Positions 12,101-22,516 of a DNA stretch of 26,663 bases are shown here, piece by piece. A model generated the notes under the pieces. It was not told the origin of the DNA and made no database searches. It saw nothing but the letters and a program-made list of their open reading frames with translations. Within the stretch, counting starts at the first letter, position 1. Every line of letters begins with the position of its first letter. Origin of the DNA: Ministeria vibrans ATCC 50519 (lineage: Eukaryota; Opisthokonta; Filasterea); NCBI GenBank assembly GCA_943704425.1, contig CALSCP010000298.1, positions 3,959-30,621 of the forward strand. Reading direction: 5' to 3'. Both the position numbers and the translations under genes were made by a program.

Positions 12101-13565
12101 ATTATAAATATGATGTGGGTATATGGATGTGTTTGGGAAATGTATGTGTGGGTGTATGTGTGTGTGCGTACGAGCTTTGTTCTGCGTCTCGGTTGATGGC
12201 TGCGCGACACATGTCAAACTCGCTTTGGAAGTCCTTGGCCATTTTGGTTGCGGCATCAATGCGTTCCGTTGCATCATCGATTTCAAGCTATAAAACAATA
12301 AAAAACCCCCCCAAAACAAAAAAGAGATTCGGGTGAGTGAAGAGAATTAAACAGTCACACAGGCGCGCACTTTGAAGATCTCCTCGGGCTGAATGTGTGC
12401 ACGTGCATGGTCAATGAGCTCATTGACAATCTCCCGTAGAAGCACTGTGACGCGATCAATGCGGTTGTAATACTTGGAGTGGCGCCAGACGAGCCCCAGT
12501 GCGTGGAAGAGGGGCGCAAGCACAGAAAGAATCTCGTCGAGATTGGTGTTGTCGGGCCCGAGGGCGTCCAGGTGCGGCTGCAACGCACGCAGGTGCAACT
12601 CAATGTCCCGTGCCTCGCGCAGGGCCTCCACGACCTGGCAATGATGCGTGACGCAATGAATTGAGTTGAGTACGTCTGCTGTGTGTGGATAAATGGGATG
12701 TGGGACGGTTACCTCTTGGGTCATTTGGCGGTAGGAAGGGTAGAAGGAGGACTTGCACAGCTCAAGGACGCGCGCCAGTTTGCGTGTCTAAGAGTGTGGT
12801 GTCAGTGGTGACAGTTGCTTTGATTCTTTTTTGTTGCAGTACCTTGTCCTCTTTGAGCTGCTCAAAGATGCTCTCGAGGTTGTCGCGACGAGCCGACCAG
12901 AAGGCAATTTCGCTGGCGGGTGTGGGATGCTGGCCCATTTTGAGCTGAGTGTCGGACGAGGTGCGCAGGACGGCGCGAATCTGACGGCTCCACTCGACAA
13001 TGGCCGTCTCGATGTTGTGTACGAGGGTCTTGTCAATGCGTGGATCGTCCGAGTCGGCACCCGTCGGCATGGGCAGGAGCGTCTTGCCGCGCGCCTGGCC
13101 GCCGACGACGTAGAGGGAGCTCTTGAGCGAGTGCATGTGCTGGAGGACGTCGTCCGCGACCACTGCCGGCCAGTCTTGCTGGTTCTGCTTGTTCGCGATA
13201 AGTGGAATGAACACGTCGTCGACGAGGGCCGACGTATAGTCGAGGGGCGCATAGGAAATGTCACCAAAGGCAAGCGACGCCTCAATGTTGTCGCCCGTGA
13301 CACCCGCCTCGCTGAGTTCACGTCGCATGAAGAAGCAGCCCTTCTTCTTCAGGGGCGCCTGTGGCGGCTCGCGCAGCGCCACAACCTGGTCTTTCAAGTC
13401 GACGACGAGGTAGAGCATGCGCTCACGGCCCGTCTCCAGGTAGTGGATGATCGTCTTGCGCTCGTCGTCGTTGTTCCACATTTTGCGCCATTTTTCGTCG
13501 CGCAAGCGAGTTGTTTCAAGGAATCGTCCGCGGATCCATTCGATACGTGTGTCGAGGACCGTCTC
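6155..13565 (-). CDS. DNAH: axonemal outer-arm dynein heavy chain (DNAH9/11/17 type), N-terminal ~1970 residues
   Basis: Sixteen exons: 13565-12843, 12787-12713, 12634-12371, 12287-12172, 11834-11714, 11655-9733, 9634-8897, 8831-8658, 8578-8420, 8348-8178, 8022-7909, 7845-7763, 7694-7512, 7447-7006, 6936-6662, 6511-6155. They give 5918 coding bases with every junction in phase. The tail (with KTLLPMPTG and the [20 protein letters not shown] block) leads into the linker, with [27 protein letters not shown] and [14 protein letters not shown]1 follows, with Walker [13 protein letters not shown] and Walker [24 protein letters not shown] fits beta-class outer-arm chains, not the DNAH5/8 type. It would drive flagellar beating. 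Full-length family members have about 4500 residues, so AAA2-AAA6, the stalk and the C-terminal domain are missing. The first codons, upstream of 13565, are also not visible. A seven-Asp, Thr/Ala-rich insert lies near 10000-10080. No stop or frameshift is present. Confidence 0.95.
6568..6592 (+). repeat. degenerate TTAGGG-like repeats in a dynein intron
   Basis: Within intron 6512-6661 the plus strand reads GTTAGGGTTAGAGTTGGGG then TTAGGG, i.e. about four TTAGGG-like units with variants. It is flanked on both sides by ATT/AAT trinucleotide runs. It is too short to be a telomere. Confidence 0.6.
8054..8140. repeat. GAATGA hexanucleotide-like purine tract
   Basis: Imperfect GAATGA/GAAAAA units fill most of the dynein intron 8023-8177. 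In the transcript this is a long pyrimidine-rich tract (TTCTCATTC) reaching toward the acceptor at 8023. No other function is visible. Confidence 0.75.
11845..12025. repeat. GTGA/GTAA/GTAC tetranucleotide array in a dynein intron
   Basis: About 45 consecutive four-base units of the form GTGA, GTAA or GTAC fill the intron between exons 12172 and 11834. On the plus strand each block resembles a splice donor, but the gene is on the minus strand, where it reads as ACTC/TTAC repeats. It yields artificial Thr/His/Leu-rich frames. Confidence 0.85.
12056..12112. repeat. AAT/ATT inverted trinucleotide repeat
   Basis: A run of AAT units is followed directly by a matching run of ATT units, so the strand can fold back on itself. 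It lies in the same dynein intron as the tetranucleotide array. Similar paired runs occur near 6545-6630, 16400-16530 and 22805-22860. Confidence 0.75.
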
Positions 13566-13895
13566 CTATCCCAAGAAGAGTATAAAGTATTATAATGTAT
13601 ATTCACAATAAGAAAATTATCGAGCAATAGAATGATTTCTATTATTGATCATCAGGAAATGAATGAAAAGAGAGTGAAACGAGAGTGAAAAATGAATCCG
13701 TGCCGAAGACACGAAGAATGTATGCTTGATGTGGTTTGTGTGCGGGTGGCTAGGGTTGAGGTCGACTGGGGATGGGGAAGAGGAGGAGAGGAGACGTAAA
13801 GGAAGAGAAAGAGTGCACTATTGTGTGATTGGAGACAGGCTTAAGCTTATAGGGTACTTCGCGATGTACAGTGGAATCGGCGGGTGGGGGGGGGG
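13566..13895 (-). other. region upstream of first visible dynein exon
   Basis: This is 330 bases between the acceptor of exon 13565-12843 (minus strand ATAG before GAGACGGTC) and the N gap. Because an acceptor precedes that exon, at least one short 5' exon with the start codon must exist. I find no convincing start exon here, so it is in or beyond the gap, or too short to recognise. The region ends in a run of 11 G next to the N bases. Confidence 0.6.
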
Positions 13896-13904
13896 NNNNN
13901 NNNN
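13896..13904. other. assembly gap (9 N)
   Basis: Nine N bases stand between a poly-G run and a CT microsatellite. They mark a join that the assembly itself does not resolve, exactly where the dynein 5' side meets the LRR/TM receptor 3' side. Confidence 1.
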
Positions 13905-13996
<92 letters not shown>

Positions 13997-14009
13997 GTCT
14001 CTCTCTCTC
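13905..14009. repeat. (CT)n microsatellite beside the N gap
   Basis: About 100 bases of CT units with two CTGT interruptions near the right end, grading into a short CA run that contains the splice donor of the LRR/TM exon (GTGTGT on the minus strand, just below 14020). It is the counterpart of the CT run at 6046-6124. Confidence 0.93.
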
Positions 14010-14019
14010 ACACACACAC

Positions 14020-14617
14020 AGTCATAATTTCGTTGGCTCTCACATTGGGATCAATGTTCCACGCGCCTTCCAGTGCCTTCACACGCTCATCTCGCTCGTC
14101 CAACAGTCGCGTGTACAGCTCAGACTGTCGCGACTGTTTCTTCCGCATGTACTTCACAATTAACACAGTCAGCGCCATGCCCACCAGCAAGAGCGATACT
14201 CCAACGCCCGCTCCAACTTGAATGGCCAAGGGGGAATGCTTCTCAATGCAATCAGTACCCCGTGGGCCCACACAGCCCAACGTGCACACCACATCACACG
14301 CGAGACACACTGGCCCTTGATAATACTCGCTATACGCTTCAAAGTATGTCAGCGGTGGACACTCACGCACACACTCCGGTCCAAACTTTCCATCATAGCT
14401 CTTCAGTGGCGCTTGGCACTGACACACCGGACGCACAGCCGGCACAGGACTTCCTGTCACATTCACCGTCAAGCATATTCCCTCAGGATACGTTCCACAC
14501 GGCTGTGCATCACACGACGTCACAAACTCACAATTACTCCCTATAGCACAAGCACAAAGATGAATAAAGCACAAGCAAGATGAATAAAGAGACAAAGGAA
14601 ACAGAAACAAGAGACAG

Positions 14618-14698
<81 letters not shown>

Positions 14699-15023
14699 CT
14701 GACCAGTCAAACCATCAGCACAACACGAATCTGCACTGGGCCCGGCACATCCCGCCGGCTGAGTGTACGCCAGTTCGCCAGGCAACGTACTAAACCCTTG
14801 AAGACCTGCAACACCCCACATCAAAAATAAATCCCCATCAAAAATAAATCACCATCAAACACTAATGCAACGCACATTGACTGTCGCACATGACACACAC
14901 TGGATAATCCCCAAATGAGCCGCCGGGACAAAAAGGTCCGGGAAAGGGGTTTCCGGTGATGGTGGTAATGCGCGTTTCAATAATAACCACTGGAATCTAA
15001 AACAAGACGAATGCAATGTAAAA

Positions 15024-15105
<82 letters not shown>

Positions 15106-18010
15106 TTTCCCAAGTTTTGTTGTTACCTGAGACAAATTATTAGCATTGAGATTGAGAAACCCCATTGGACCGGATTTCCAGTTTGAAAAGGATAAAATGG
15201 TCAGTTGATTGAAACTGAGGTCAAGATAGTCCGCAGAAAACGACACAAAGTCAGTCGAACTCAACAGATTCGATTTCAGATTGACTGTTTGAACATTTCG
15301 AATCTGCACCAAAAAAAAAAACGAAAAGATTAGAGAACACAAACCATACAATGAATGGGCAGTTCTGACGGGCGAGAAAAAGAGGGGATCGACAGAGAGT
15401 ATTTGATTAAAACTGGCGTCAAATAAGGTAAGGTCAAAGGCCAAAGGAACAGACCCAAAGAGAGCGGGAAACGAGTGAATCTGATTGTGTGCGAGTGAGA
15501 CAGAGTCCACTGAGCTCAGTCCCGAAAAGAGTCCACTCGGGATCGATGTCAGTGCATTATCTAAAATAGAGATTATTTTAGTTCTTCTTTCAAAAGAAAA
15601 TTAATGTTCAACTCACATGACAAGTCTAATTGTTTCAATTGGGAGAGTTGTGCAAATGTAAATTGTTTGAGCTCAGTGAGTTTGTTTGAGCTCAAATCCA
15701 ATCGAGTCAGAGCTACGAAAAACAGGTTTTAGATTCATATTCATATAAATGTATATCAAAAATGTCTTTCTTACTGGAATTGAGCGGATCGAATAGGTTT
15801 TCACCGACTGAGCTAATTCCACTCAGAGAAAGAATGAGAGTATCCAAAGGACAGTCGCTAAACAACCTTGATTGTGCTACGCACGCAAAAGAAGAATCAG
15901 TTAAAGGATAACAATAATTCATTGAATCCTACTGAGCGATATATCTGAGACAGAAGGAGACCCACCCAAAACGAGATGCTTGAGACTGCGCAGGTGGGCA
16001 AAAGGAAGTTGGTCGAAGTAGGAAGTGGAGAGGGCGATGTTTCCCAAATTGAGTGACGAAAGAGAAACCAATGACCCAAACAACACGGGCGATAGTCCTT
16101 CCAGTGCCACTGCCCCTCCCATCTCAAGCTCTTCCAGTTCCACTAGACCAGAGAAAGTCTCTAAAAACAACAAGAACAACAAAAATTGTTCGTTATTGTT
16201 ATTCTTTATAAATTTAGTGTTTTTAACCGTTATTGAGTGATTTTCCATTGAATCGTTCCATTCCAATCCGTTTGAGGCTCTTTGTGTAGCCAAAAAGATC
16301 ACTCGGAAGTTCGGTGAGATCATTAAATCCGATTTCGATTGTTGACAAATTCGAGTTTAGCTCAAATAGGTTTGCTACAAATCAAAACGTGATAAAATAA
16401 ATAAATAAAAATTATTAATAATAATAATAATAATAATTATTATTATTATTATAATATTAATAATAAATAATTTAGTATTATTATTACTATTGTAGTAATA
16501 ATAATTATTATTATTATCATATTCGTAATAAATCAATAGTGTTATAGCATGTACTTACTCGGAAGGGACTGGAGTCCATTGAAAGTCAAAGAGAGAAAAG
16601 TGAGATTCGGGTAATGGTCAAAGAAGTGTGGGGGGATGAGTTGAAGGGAGGCCTGCGAAAGAGTAAGGCTGGAGAGGGACGGCAGAGGTTCGAGGGAGAG
16701 GGAGGAAGGAAGGGGGTCTGCGGTGGGGCAGTTGACGCAGGAGAAGGAGGTGAGGAGAGGTAGGCGAGAGAGGGAGTCGGGACTGAAGAGGGGTGCGGTG
16801 GAGAGAATGGAGGAGAGAGTGAGGGTGTGGAGGGAGGGAAGGGTGTTGAAGAGAAGCGGCGGGTGGAAGATGGCTGTATTAGTAAGGGTGAGCGAGGCGA
16901 GGGAGGTAAGCGACGGGCCCAGTAGATTCTGGGTGGAGTTGATGCCGTTTTCAATGGTGACGCTGAGTGAGCGCAGGTGGGGATTGTTAAGTGGAGGAGA
17001 GGGGGTGGCGTAGAAGGCGCTAAACGAGAGGGTTTCAAGGGCAGTGAGAGGCGTAAAGAAACCAAGGTTGATGACACCGTAGAGAAGTGTGTCGGACATG
17101 TTGTAGACGGAGAAGAAGTTGTCGAGCGACAGATGACGCAGAGAGGGACCCAGCGGCTCAAAGGTGTTTGCTGGGGGCCCGACAAAGAGGACTTGGAGGA
17201 ACGCGAGGTTGAGTTGCACAAGGGACGGCAAACCGACAAAGTCGGATGCATTCATGTGTTGCACAACCATGTTGGAGAGCGTGAGTTCGCGCAGAAGCGG
17301 CAAGTCGCTGTAGACGCCATGGATAGTGGCCGACGACTCTGAGCCAATCTTGGAGCTGAATGAGATTCGAATCACCTCGATGGCGGGAGTGCTTCGAAAG
17401 GTGTCGTGCGGTGGAGGCACGCGCAAGCCTGGGAGAGACGATGGAGTGTTGACAAGAGAGAACTCACGCAGTAGACGGTTGTGTGCGAACAAGCCGGGCG
17501 GCAAGGACCCGATGCCAGTGTAGCTTAGGTCCAGTACAGTCAAGTTGGCGAGGGGCGCGAGTAGACGGGGCGGGAGGGCATTGAGAGAGGGGTTTTGGTG
17601 GAGGAGGAGCGACTCGACCGACGTGTGTTGGAAAGCGTCGCTCTGGACGGACACGAGAGCGTTGTATGACAGGTCGAGTGTTCTCAGATGAGGCAGCAGG
17701 GCAAAGGAGTTGTTGGCGACGAGCGAGAGAGCATTGTGGCTCAAGTTGAGAGACTGGGTCTCAGGGATCTCGTCAAAAGAGAGAGCCTAAAACCACGACA
17801 GAGTGAGCCAAGTCGCCGTCATACACTTCGAAGAGTCATGGGAGACAAAATGGGTACCGCGATGGAGGAGATTCCTCGTCCTGCGCAATCCACCGAAGTG
17901 GCAGCACACACACACACACGACAGGGATTTGAAGCATGGGCTGCTGTCGCCACGACGACAACGCCAACAATGAAGAAGGCAGAGGCCGCCCACCCCAGCG
18001 TAGCAGTCAT
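14020..18010 (-). CDS. LRR receptor ectodomain, Cys-rich region and transmembrane segment (N-terminal part of receptor kinase)
   Basis: Eleven exons: 18010-17858, 17786-16559, 16374-16228, 16160-15933, 15876-15775, 15712-15617, 15560-15370, 15303-15127, 14996-14876, 14805-14704, 14540-14020, giving 1022 codons in frame. Exon 1 encodes a signal peptide (hydrophobic AFFIVGVVVVATAA) and an LRR cap with CRVCVCAATSVDC. About 750 residues of leucine-rich repeats follow, of the kind LRTLDLSYNALVSV. Next come a Cys-rich juxtamembrane region (YPVCVMCDSQC, QGPVCLACDVVCTLGC), a membrane span (VGVSLLLVGMALTVLIV), the stop-transfer KYMRKKQSR, and a short cytosolic segment ending WNIDPNVRANEIMT. The last exon ends in phase 0 without a stop, at a GTGTGT donor before the CT repeat and gap, so the gene continues. 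The kinase exons at 5912-4857 fit it in phase and strand; joined length is about 1314 residues. A cell-surface receptor is likely; the ligand is unknown. The donor of exon 14996-14876 is uncertain. Confidence 0.9.
14621..14696. repeat. (AC)n microsatellite in LRR gene intron
   Basis: A pure AC run of 76 bases fills most of the intron 14541-14703. In the transcript it reads as UG repeats beginning a few bases after the donor. Confidence 0.95.
15031..15102. repeat. (AC)n microsatellite in LRR gene intron
   Basis: A pure AC run of about 72 bases in the intron 14997-15126, again UG repeats in the sense of transcription. Confidence 0.95.
16398..16533. repeat. AT-rich trinucleotide inverted repeats in LRR gene intron
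   Basis: AAT runs are followed by ATT runs twice within the intron 16375-16558, which is almost free of G and C. The paired runs could form long hairpins in the pre-mRNA. No coding potential. Confidence 0.8.
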
Positions 18011-18123
18011 AAAAAGATTGACTGATAACTATCGTTAAATTTTAAAACTTAAAACATGTCATCAGATATTATGTCAATGAATGTCAGTCACTCAGTTCGC
18101 AAGATAAAAAAATATGATTCTTA

Positions 18124-20043
18124 TTATACAAGGGACTGACCATGCTCACAAATCAGCGTCTCACTGGCGAGAGTCTCGAGCCGAATGACATTGCGAAAGG
18201 CAGTGCGACCGTTGAAGGCGGCGCCGGGCAACATGACGTAGTTTTCGCGGTCAAAGGTGCGCTGGGCAAGGACAGAGCCTGTGTCGTCGCCCAGCACCAC
18301 CTGCGAGACTGTCTTGTCGGCCGCAAGAATGTCATGGGTCGTCGCAACGGCACGCACCAGATCGGACGTGAGCAGTGACCCACTCAACGTCTGTGCAACC
18401 CCGTCGAAACACACATGGCCAAAGTAGTCGTGCGCATAGACGAGAGGAGACTCGGCAAAGCACACGCGCAGATTTGCATTGAGTGCGACCAGAGAGTCGT
18501 GTTGCAATTGGCGCAATTTTTCCACCGCCCGAAAGTCATAAAGCAAATAGAGTTCGACAATGACACAGAGTGTGAGTGCGCCAAAGGACTGAATGTACAG
18601 CCCCACAAACTCCCCATCGCGACCACTCATAATCTGCTCCATTGGAATGCGATTGACCGCGTCCGTCGATGGAAACGGGGCGGGCAGGGCATCGCGACGA
18701 AGCTGAGTAAGCTGGTCGTACGGCAGAAAGACGGGGAGCAGAGTGACGCCACGCTGGCTCAACTCAACGTCCCCAATGGTTCCGGTGAGGGCAGATGCAG
18801 TGAGGGCCGCCGAGGCTGCTGAGGCAAAGAGGATCTGCTGCTGCTGCTGTTGCTGTTGTGGAGTGGCGTGGCGCTGCTGCGATGGGCTGCTGGTGGAGGT
18901 GCTTGAGGCACTTGTGGTGGTGTTGGTAACGTTGCTACTGGTGATGGGATTGGCAGTGGTCGCGGTGTAGGAGGAGGAAAGAGGAGGGGCACTGCTCAGC
19001 GCACCACTGCTGGATGAGGGAGCAGCAGAGGAAAATGAGGAAGATGAAGGGTTGGTGGTGAGAAGGAGGGAGGAGGAGAGTGGCGGTGAGCCAATGAGGT
19101 GAGCTGTGGTGGGGGTGCTAGTGCCACTGGGAGTGCGAACGCTAGTGGTCTGCGGTGCTGCGTTGTTCACCGTCGCATTGTGCAGTTGCGAGAACCCTAC
19201 GCGCGTTTTACGCGCCACAATCCAGTTGATAAAGTTGGTGGGCAGGTCTGAGCAGAGTGCACTAAAAAAAAAAAAGAAGAAAAGAGAAATGAAAACACAA
19301 GGTGGACAACAAGATAGATTCGAAATGTGCGTACGTGTTTTCGTAGAGGATAGCGCCTGCGAGCACACCAGGATAGCGACGGACGCGCTGGAGGATCTGA
19401 GAGGCTGCAAGAAAGTGGCGGGAGGAGCAGGCGGGAAGGTGAGTGAATGGGGTGGGGTTGAAGGCCGGGTGGAGGATGTTTTCGGTGCGCTCGACGAGAC
19501 CCAGCAGCGGCTCGCATATCTTTTTCATCTCGTCGAGAAACAGTCGCCGGTCACCGTTGCAACGGCGCTTGACACGCCCAAACGAGCCGTGGTAGAACCG
19601 AAAGGCGCCGTAGAAGCTGTCGAGCTGGTTGATGAGGGCCGTGTCGGGCTCGTCGAGCGAGCCGCACAGGCACAAGTGGTAGTGGTCGATGCGCAAAATG
19701 GACATTTTTTCGCGCTCCATGCGAATGATGCGCGCCGGCGAAAGCGAGTATTTCTCGGCAAAGACGATGAGTGCCGACACGGCGCCCATGAGGAGCGACT
19801 GGCTCTCGACCGAGGTGGTGTCGGAAGGCGAAAAGTAGCAAATCATGTCCTCGGGCGGATCCTCCTCGTTCTGGCACCCTGTCGTGTCGTGCACAAAGAA
19901 GGTGTGGCCCGTGCGCGAGGCAGCGTGGCCTGACGACGACAGGAAGTTCAAGTCGGTGCCCCTGTAAGAAAAAGGGGGTTGAGAGTCACAAGACGGACGA
20001 GACGAGAGTGGTCGTACGCGTGACTGTCGTCAAAGTAGCTCAT
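18124..20043 (-). CDS. HPS4: HPS4-like BLOC-3 subunit (longin-type Rab GEF component)
   Basis: Three exons (20043-20018, 19961-19335, 19261-18124) encode 596 residues in phase, from MSYFDDSHAG to a TAA. The N-terminal longin-type part matches HPS4: HTFFVHDTTG, EDMICYFSPSDTT, LRIDHYHLCLCGSLDEPD, LDSFYGAFRFYHGSFG, then SQILQRVRRYPGVLAGAILY. A Ser/Thr/Gln-rich linker with an eight-Gln run (residues ~240-370) corresponds to the long disordered linker of animal HPS4. The end resumes with VTLLPVFLPYDQL, FVGLYIQSFGALTLCVIVEL and YVMLPGAAF, like the HPS4 C-terminal domain. In animals HPS4 with HPS1 forms BLOC-3, the exchange factor for Rab32/Rab38 in lysosome-related organelle formation. CCZ1 is the nearest alternative; the ICYF-P and LAGAILY blocks favour HPS4. 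It is divergently paired with RABIF. Confidence 0.85.
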
Positions 20044-20226
20044 GGTTGATCAAAGGTTCTTGAGCACGAAGAGCACAAATGCGAGCCGATCGACCACTGA
20101 GACAAGAAGAGGAAAGCGACAAGAAAAATTAAATCATTAAAAGACAAAAGTTCAACTTGAATGATTGAGAATTAAATTTTTACCTTCTTTCCGTTTGTTT
20201 CTTAACTTTCTTTTCACCCGTTGACC
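20044..20226. promoter_or_regulatory. shared divergent promoter region of HPS4-like gene and RABIF
   Basis: The two start codons point away from each other and are 183 bases apart, so both promoters and both 5' UTRs must fit here unless further 5' exons exist. The centre (20130-20180) is AT-rich. I see no clear TATA box or other named element. A bidirectional promoter is inference from the spacing. Confidence 0.55.
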
Positions 20227-21371
20227 ATGTCGTCGGACGGAACAGTTGAAGTGGCAGGCAGCCAATTGAGAAGCACGGCAGCCCCGTCGATTGCCGAGGT
20301 ACATCAATCAATCATAACAAATGGCGTGTGCGGCTGCACGTCGCTGCCGTCGCACTCGCCTGCCTGACTGCGTTGGATCGTTGCTAGGACGGCACCAATG
20401 CGTCCGATCTGAAGTGCCTCAACTGCCCCTGTGTGATCCTCAAGGCGAGTGCCGGGCGACATTTGCAGGAGAGCATTTTCCTGCCGTACATGCGCCAGAA
20501 GCGCGAGCTGGTGGACGACTTGCGACAACAGAGCGAGGCGTGCACGGCCGCAGTGGACGGCGACGCGGCGGTGCAGGACACGTCGAGACTAGAAGGGACT
20601 GACGTTGTCGATCATTGGCTGTGCTCCGACATCTTTGCCTTTGAGAACATTGGCGTGTCCAAGACGGGTACGGCCCTGCGTGTGCGCCAGCAGAGAACAT
20701 GGAGTGGTGTGGTGCATCTTGTGGCGTGGCGCATTTGTGTGTGTGTTGTGTTGTGTGTTGTTTCGTTTTTGTGCCTTGACCCTGAGCGTGTTCGACTGCC
20801 CTCTTCGTACTCCCCACACACATGTGACATATCGGATCAGCATCAGATTTGCTTCCCACTTGGTGTTTGCGTTTGATTTGATCTCAATTTGTTCTCAACG
20901 TTTCACTTTTTTTTTCGTTCACTCGACCCAAAATGCCCATTGCGTACCTTGCCATGTTCGTTCTATGGCTGATTCCCCAGTCCGCCTTCACTGTCATTAT
21001 GTATCTGCTATGGGCGTGCGGTGCCATCGGCAGACTCATCTTCTGGCGTTAATGCGTAAAAATGCGTTTTTTTATGTGTATTTTTTCTCTTTTATGCAAC
21101 TGTAAGGACGAAACGAAAGACAATGCACTGGTTATCGCATGCTGTGCTTCCTGTTTGTGTGAAAAATGTTTTTTTTTTTTTGTGGACGAATTTTTTGTCT
21201 ATGTGGTGTGTTGAGTGGGTGTGTTTTGACACACTCTCTCACTCTGCAGTCTCCGGCATCAAGTACCTCATCTGTGCCGACTGTGAGATGGGGCCCATTG
21301 GCTATCACGACACGCGCGAGCAGCCTCCGCGCTTCCTGCTGGCCGCCGAACGCTCACAGTCAGTCAAGTAA
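20227..21371 (+). CDS. RABIF: RABIF/MSS4 Rab-binding zinc protein
   Basis: Three exons (20227-20298, 20388-20667, 21250-21371) encode 157 residues ending SQSVK. The MSS4 fold is recognised by two zinc-binding pairs, CLNC and CADC, and the surrounding blocks: SIFLPYMRQKRELVDD, DHWLCSDIFAFENIGVSKT, and YLICADCEMGPIGYHD; mammalian RABIF has the closely similar FLVCADCEIGPIGWH. The family binds nucleotide-free exocytic Rabs and acts as a chaperone that stabilises them, with weak exchange activity. The protein is slightly longer than mammalian RABIF (about 123 residues), mainly by an N-terminal extension and an acidic insert after DDLRQQ. It is the only plus-strand gene here. Intron 2 (20668-21249, 582 bases) is the longest in the window and contains a short hydrophobic ORF. 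Confidence 0.95.
20933..21052 (+). CDS. candidate 39-codon hydrophobic ORF inside RABIF intron 2
   Basis: ATG in the context CAAAATGCC opens a 39-codon frame ending in TAA. It begins MPIAYLAMFVLWLIPQ and ends in GRLIFWR: two short hydrophobic segments broken by Pro-Gln, with basic residues only at the C-terminus, like a very small membrane protein. It is on the RABIF strand and entirely intronic. I do not recognise a family, and a chance ORF of this size is possible. Its composition is unlike the microsatellite-derived frames elsewhere. Confidence 0.3.
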   Translation: MPIAYLAMFVLWLIPQSAFTVIMYLLWACGAIGRLIFWR

Positions 21372-21421
21372 AATGTATTATTATTTTTATTTACAAAGTG
21401 ATTGATGAATGGAAGACCCCA
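21372..21421. terminator. overlapping 3' ends of RABIF and SEC22
   Basis: Only 50 bases separate the RABIF stop (21369-21371, plus) from the SEC22 stop (21422-21424, minus). The minus strand has AATAAA at 21386-21391, about 30 bases past the SEC22 stop, a plausible poly(A) signal. Cleavage after it would extend SEC22 transcripts into RABIF coding sequence, so the two mRNAs probably overlap in antisense. Confidence 0.6.
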
Positions 21422-21601
21422 CTACCACCAGTAAAGACGAATGTACACCACGACGGCGAGCGTGAGGAAGATGATGGCAAGCGGAGCCCATTTTCGCAGA
21501 AACGACATCCAATTGATGTGTTTTGCCGCTTTTCGGTACTCTTGCGAGGTCGCGGCAAGCTTTCCGGCCATTGCAGACACAGCTGAAAGTAGATAGAGAT
21601 G

Positions 21602-21684
<83 letters not shown>

Positions 21685-22516
21685 AAACATCTTTAATACA
21701 ATCATATTATAATTATTATATTTGTTGCGTACAGTCGAGGGATTCGCCGCGTTGAATGACATCGTCAATGTTCTTGATCATGATCCGCTGCACATCGGTG
21801 AGTTCGTCTGTAAGTTTGTTGAGATTCGATTGGCTGCGACTGTCGAGGTACGCGCGCTTGGTGCGTCCAATAAATGTTTCTGGGGAAGATCAAGTGTTAG
21901 CCACTGGACTCACTGGACTGTACCAACACAGTGCATATAACTCAATGCACAATCATCAAGAACGGCTGATACCAAAGTGAATGAATGGCCAGGGTCTGTC
22001 GACAGTGCTCACCTGGCCGCCGTACTGCTTGTCAAACTCCTACGTGGAACAAGTGACGAGACAAGTGAGTGAGCGATCGATGACTCTCACAAATCAACCG
22101 ACGACGCGTGTGCCCCAACGCGTACCACTTGGAGATCGTGCAAGAAGGAAAAGGCGAGCTTTTTCGGATAGCTCAGCTCAGTGAGGCACAGATAGACAAC
22201 ACCCCCTTCAATGAGGTAACTGCGACGAGCAAAAGGTTTAATATATATAATATATTTTTTTGAATAATAATATTTTTTTTGACACGACACCATTCCAATG
22301 ACAGTGCGCTGAGCAGAAGCACGCTTACTGGAAACAATAGCCATCGCCAGTCTCGAGTGAGCATCGGGCCGTGGCATCGTCGCTGAGCCGCTTGAAGAGA
22401 GCTTTGGCGGATGCTTTGTGACGCGCCATGTCGATTTTAGTGGAGGTTTCCTCCTCGGGCGCCGAAGAGAGAGGGAGGCCGTCGATGACGCGCGCGATCA
22501 GTGTTAAGTATATCAT
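21422..22516 (-). CDS. SEC22: SEC22 longin R-SNARE
   Basis: Five exons (22516-22329, 22219-22126, 22039-21973, 21879-21733, 21582-21422) encode 218 residues, close to the 215 of human SEC22B. The longin domain starts MIYLTLIARVIDGLPLSS, continues with GDGYCFHYLIEGGVVYLCL and YPKKLAFSFLHDL, and ends RPWPFIHFETFIGRTKRAY. The SNARE motif follows, with LTDELTDVQRIMIKNIDDV and the central zero-layer Arg in QRGES. A C-terminal tail anchor (WAPLAIIFLTLAVVVYIRLYWW lies within the last 25 residues, written here only to locate it: its core is LAIIFLTLAVVVYI) completes the protein. It should act in ER-Golgi vesicle fusion. The donor after exon 2 could also be three bases earlier, dropping one Val. Intron 4 carries a long AC repeat. 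Confidence 0.97.
21604..21681. repeat. (AC)n microsatellite in SEC22 intron 4
   Basis: A pure AC run of about 78 bases, UG repeats in the sense of transcription, ending about 20 bases before the acceptor side of the intron 21583-21732. Confidence 0.95.

Noticed and set aside
8864-13595. Several plus-strand open frames of 100-250 codons opposite the dynein exons
   Set aside because: The minus-strand frames encode conserved dynein sequence with matching splice phases; the plus frames are antisense shadows of GC-rich codons.
16586-17342. Alternative frames within the large LRR exon on both strands
   Set aside because: The 1228-base exon reads as continuous leucine-rich repeats in one frame; the others are Ser/Pro/Arg-rich shadows.
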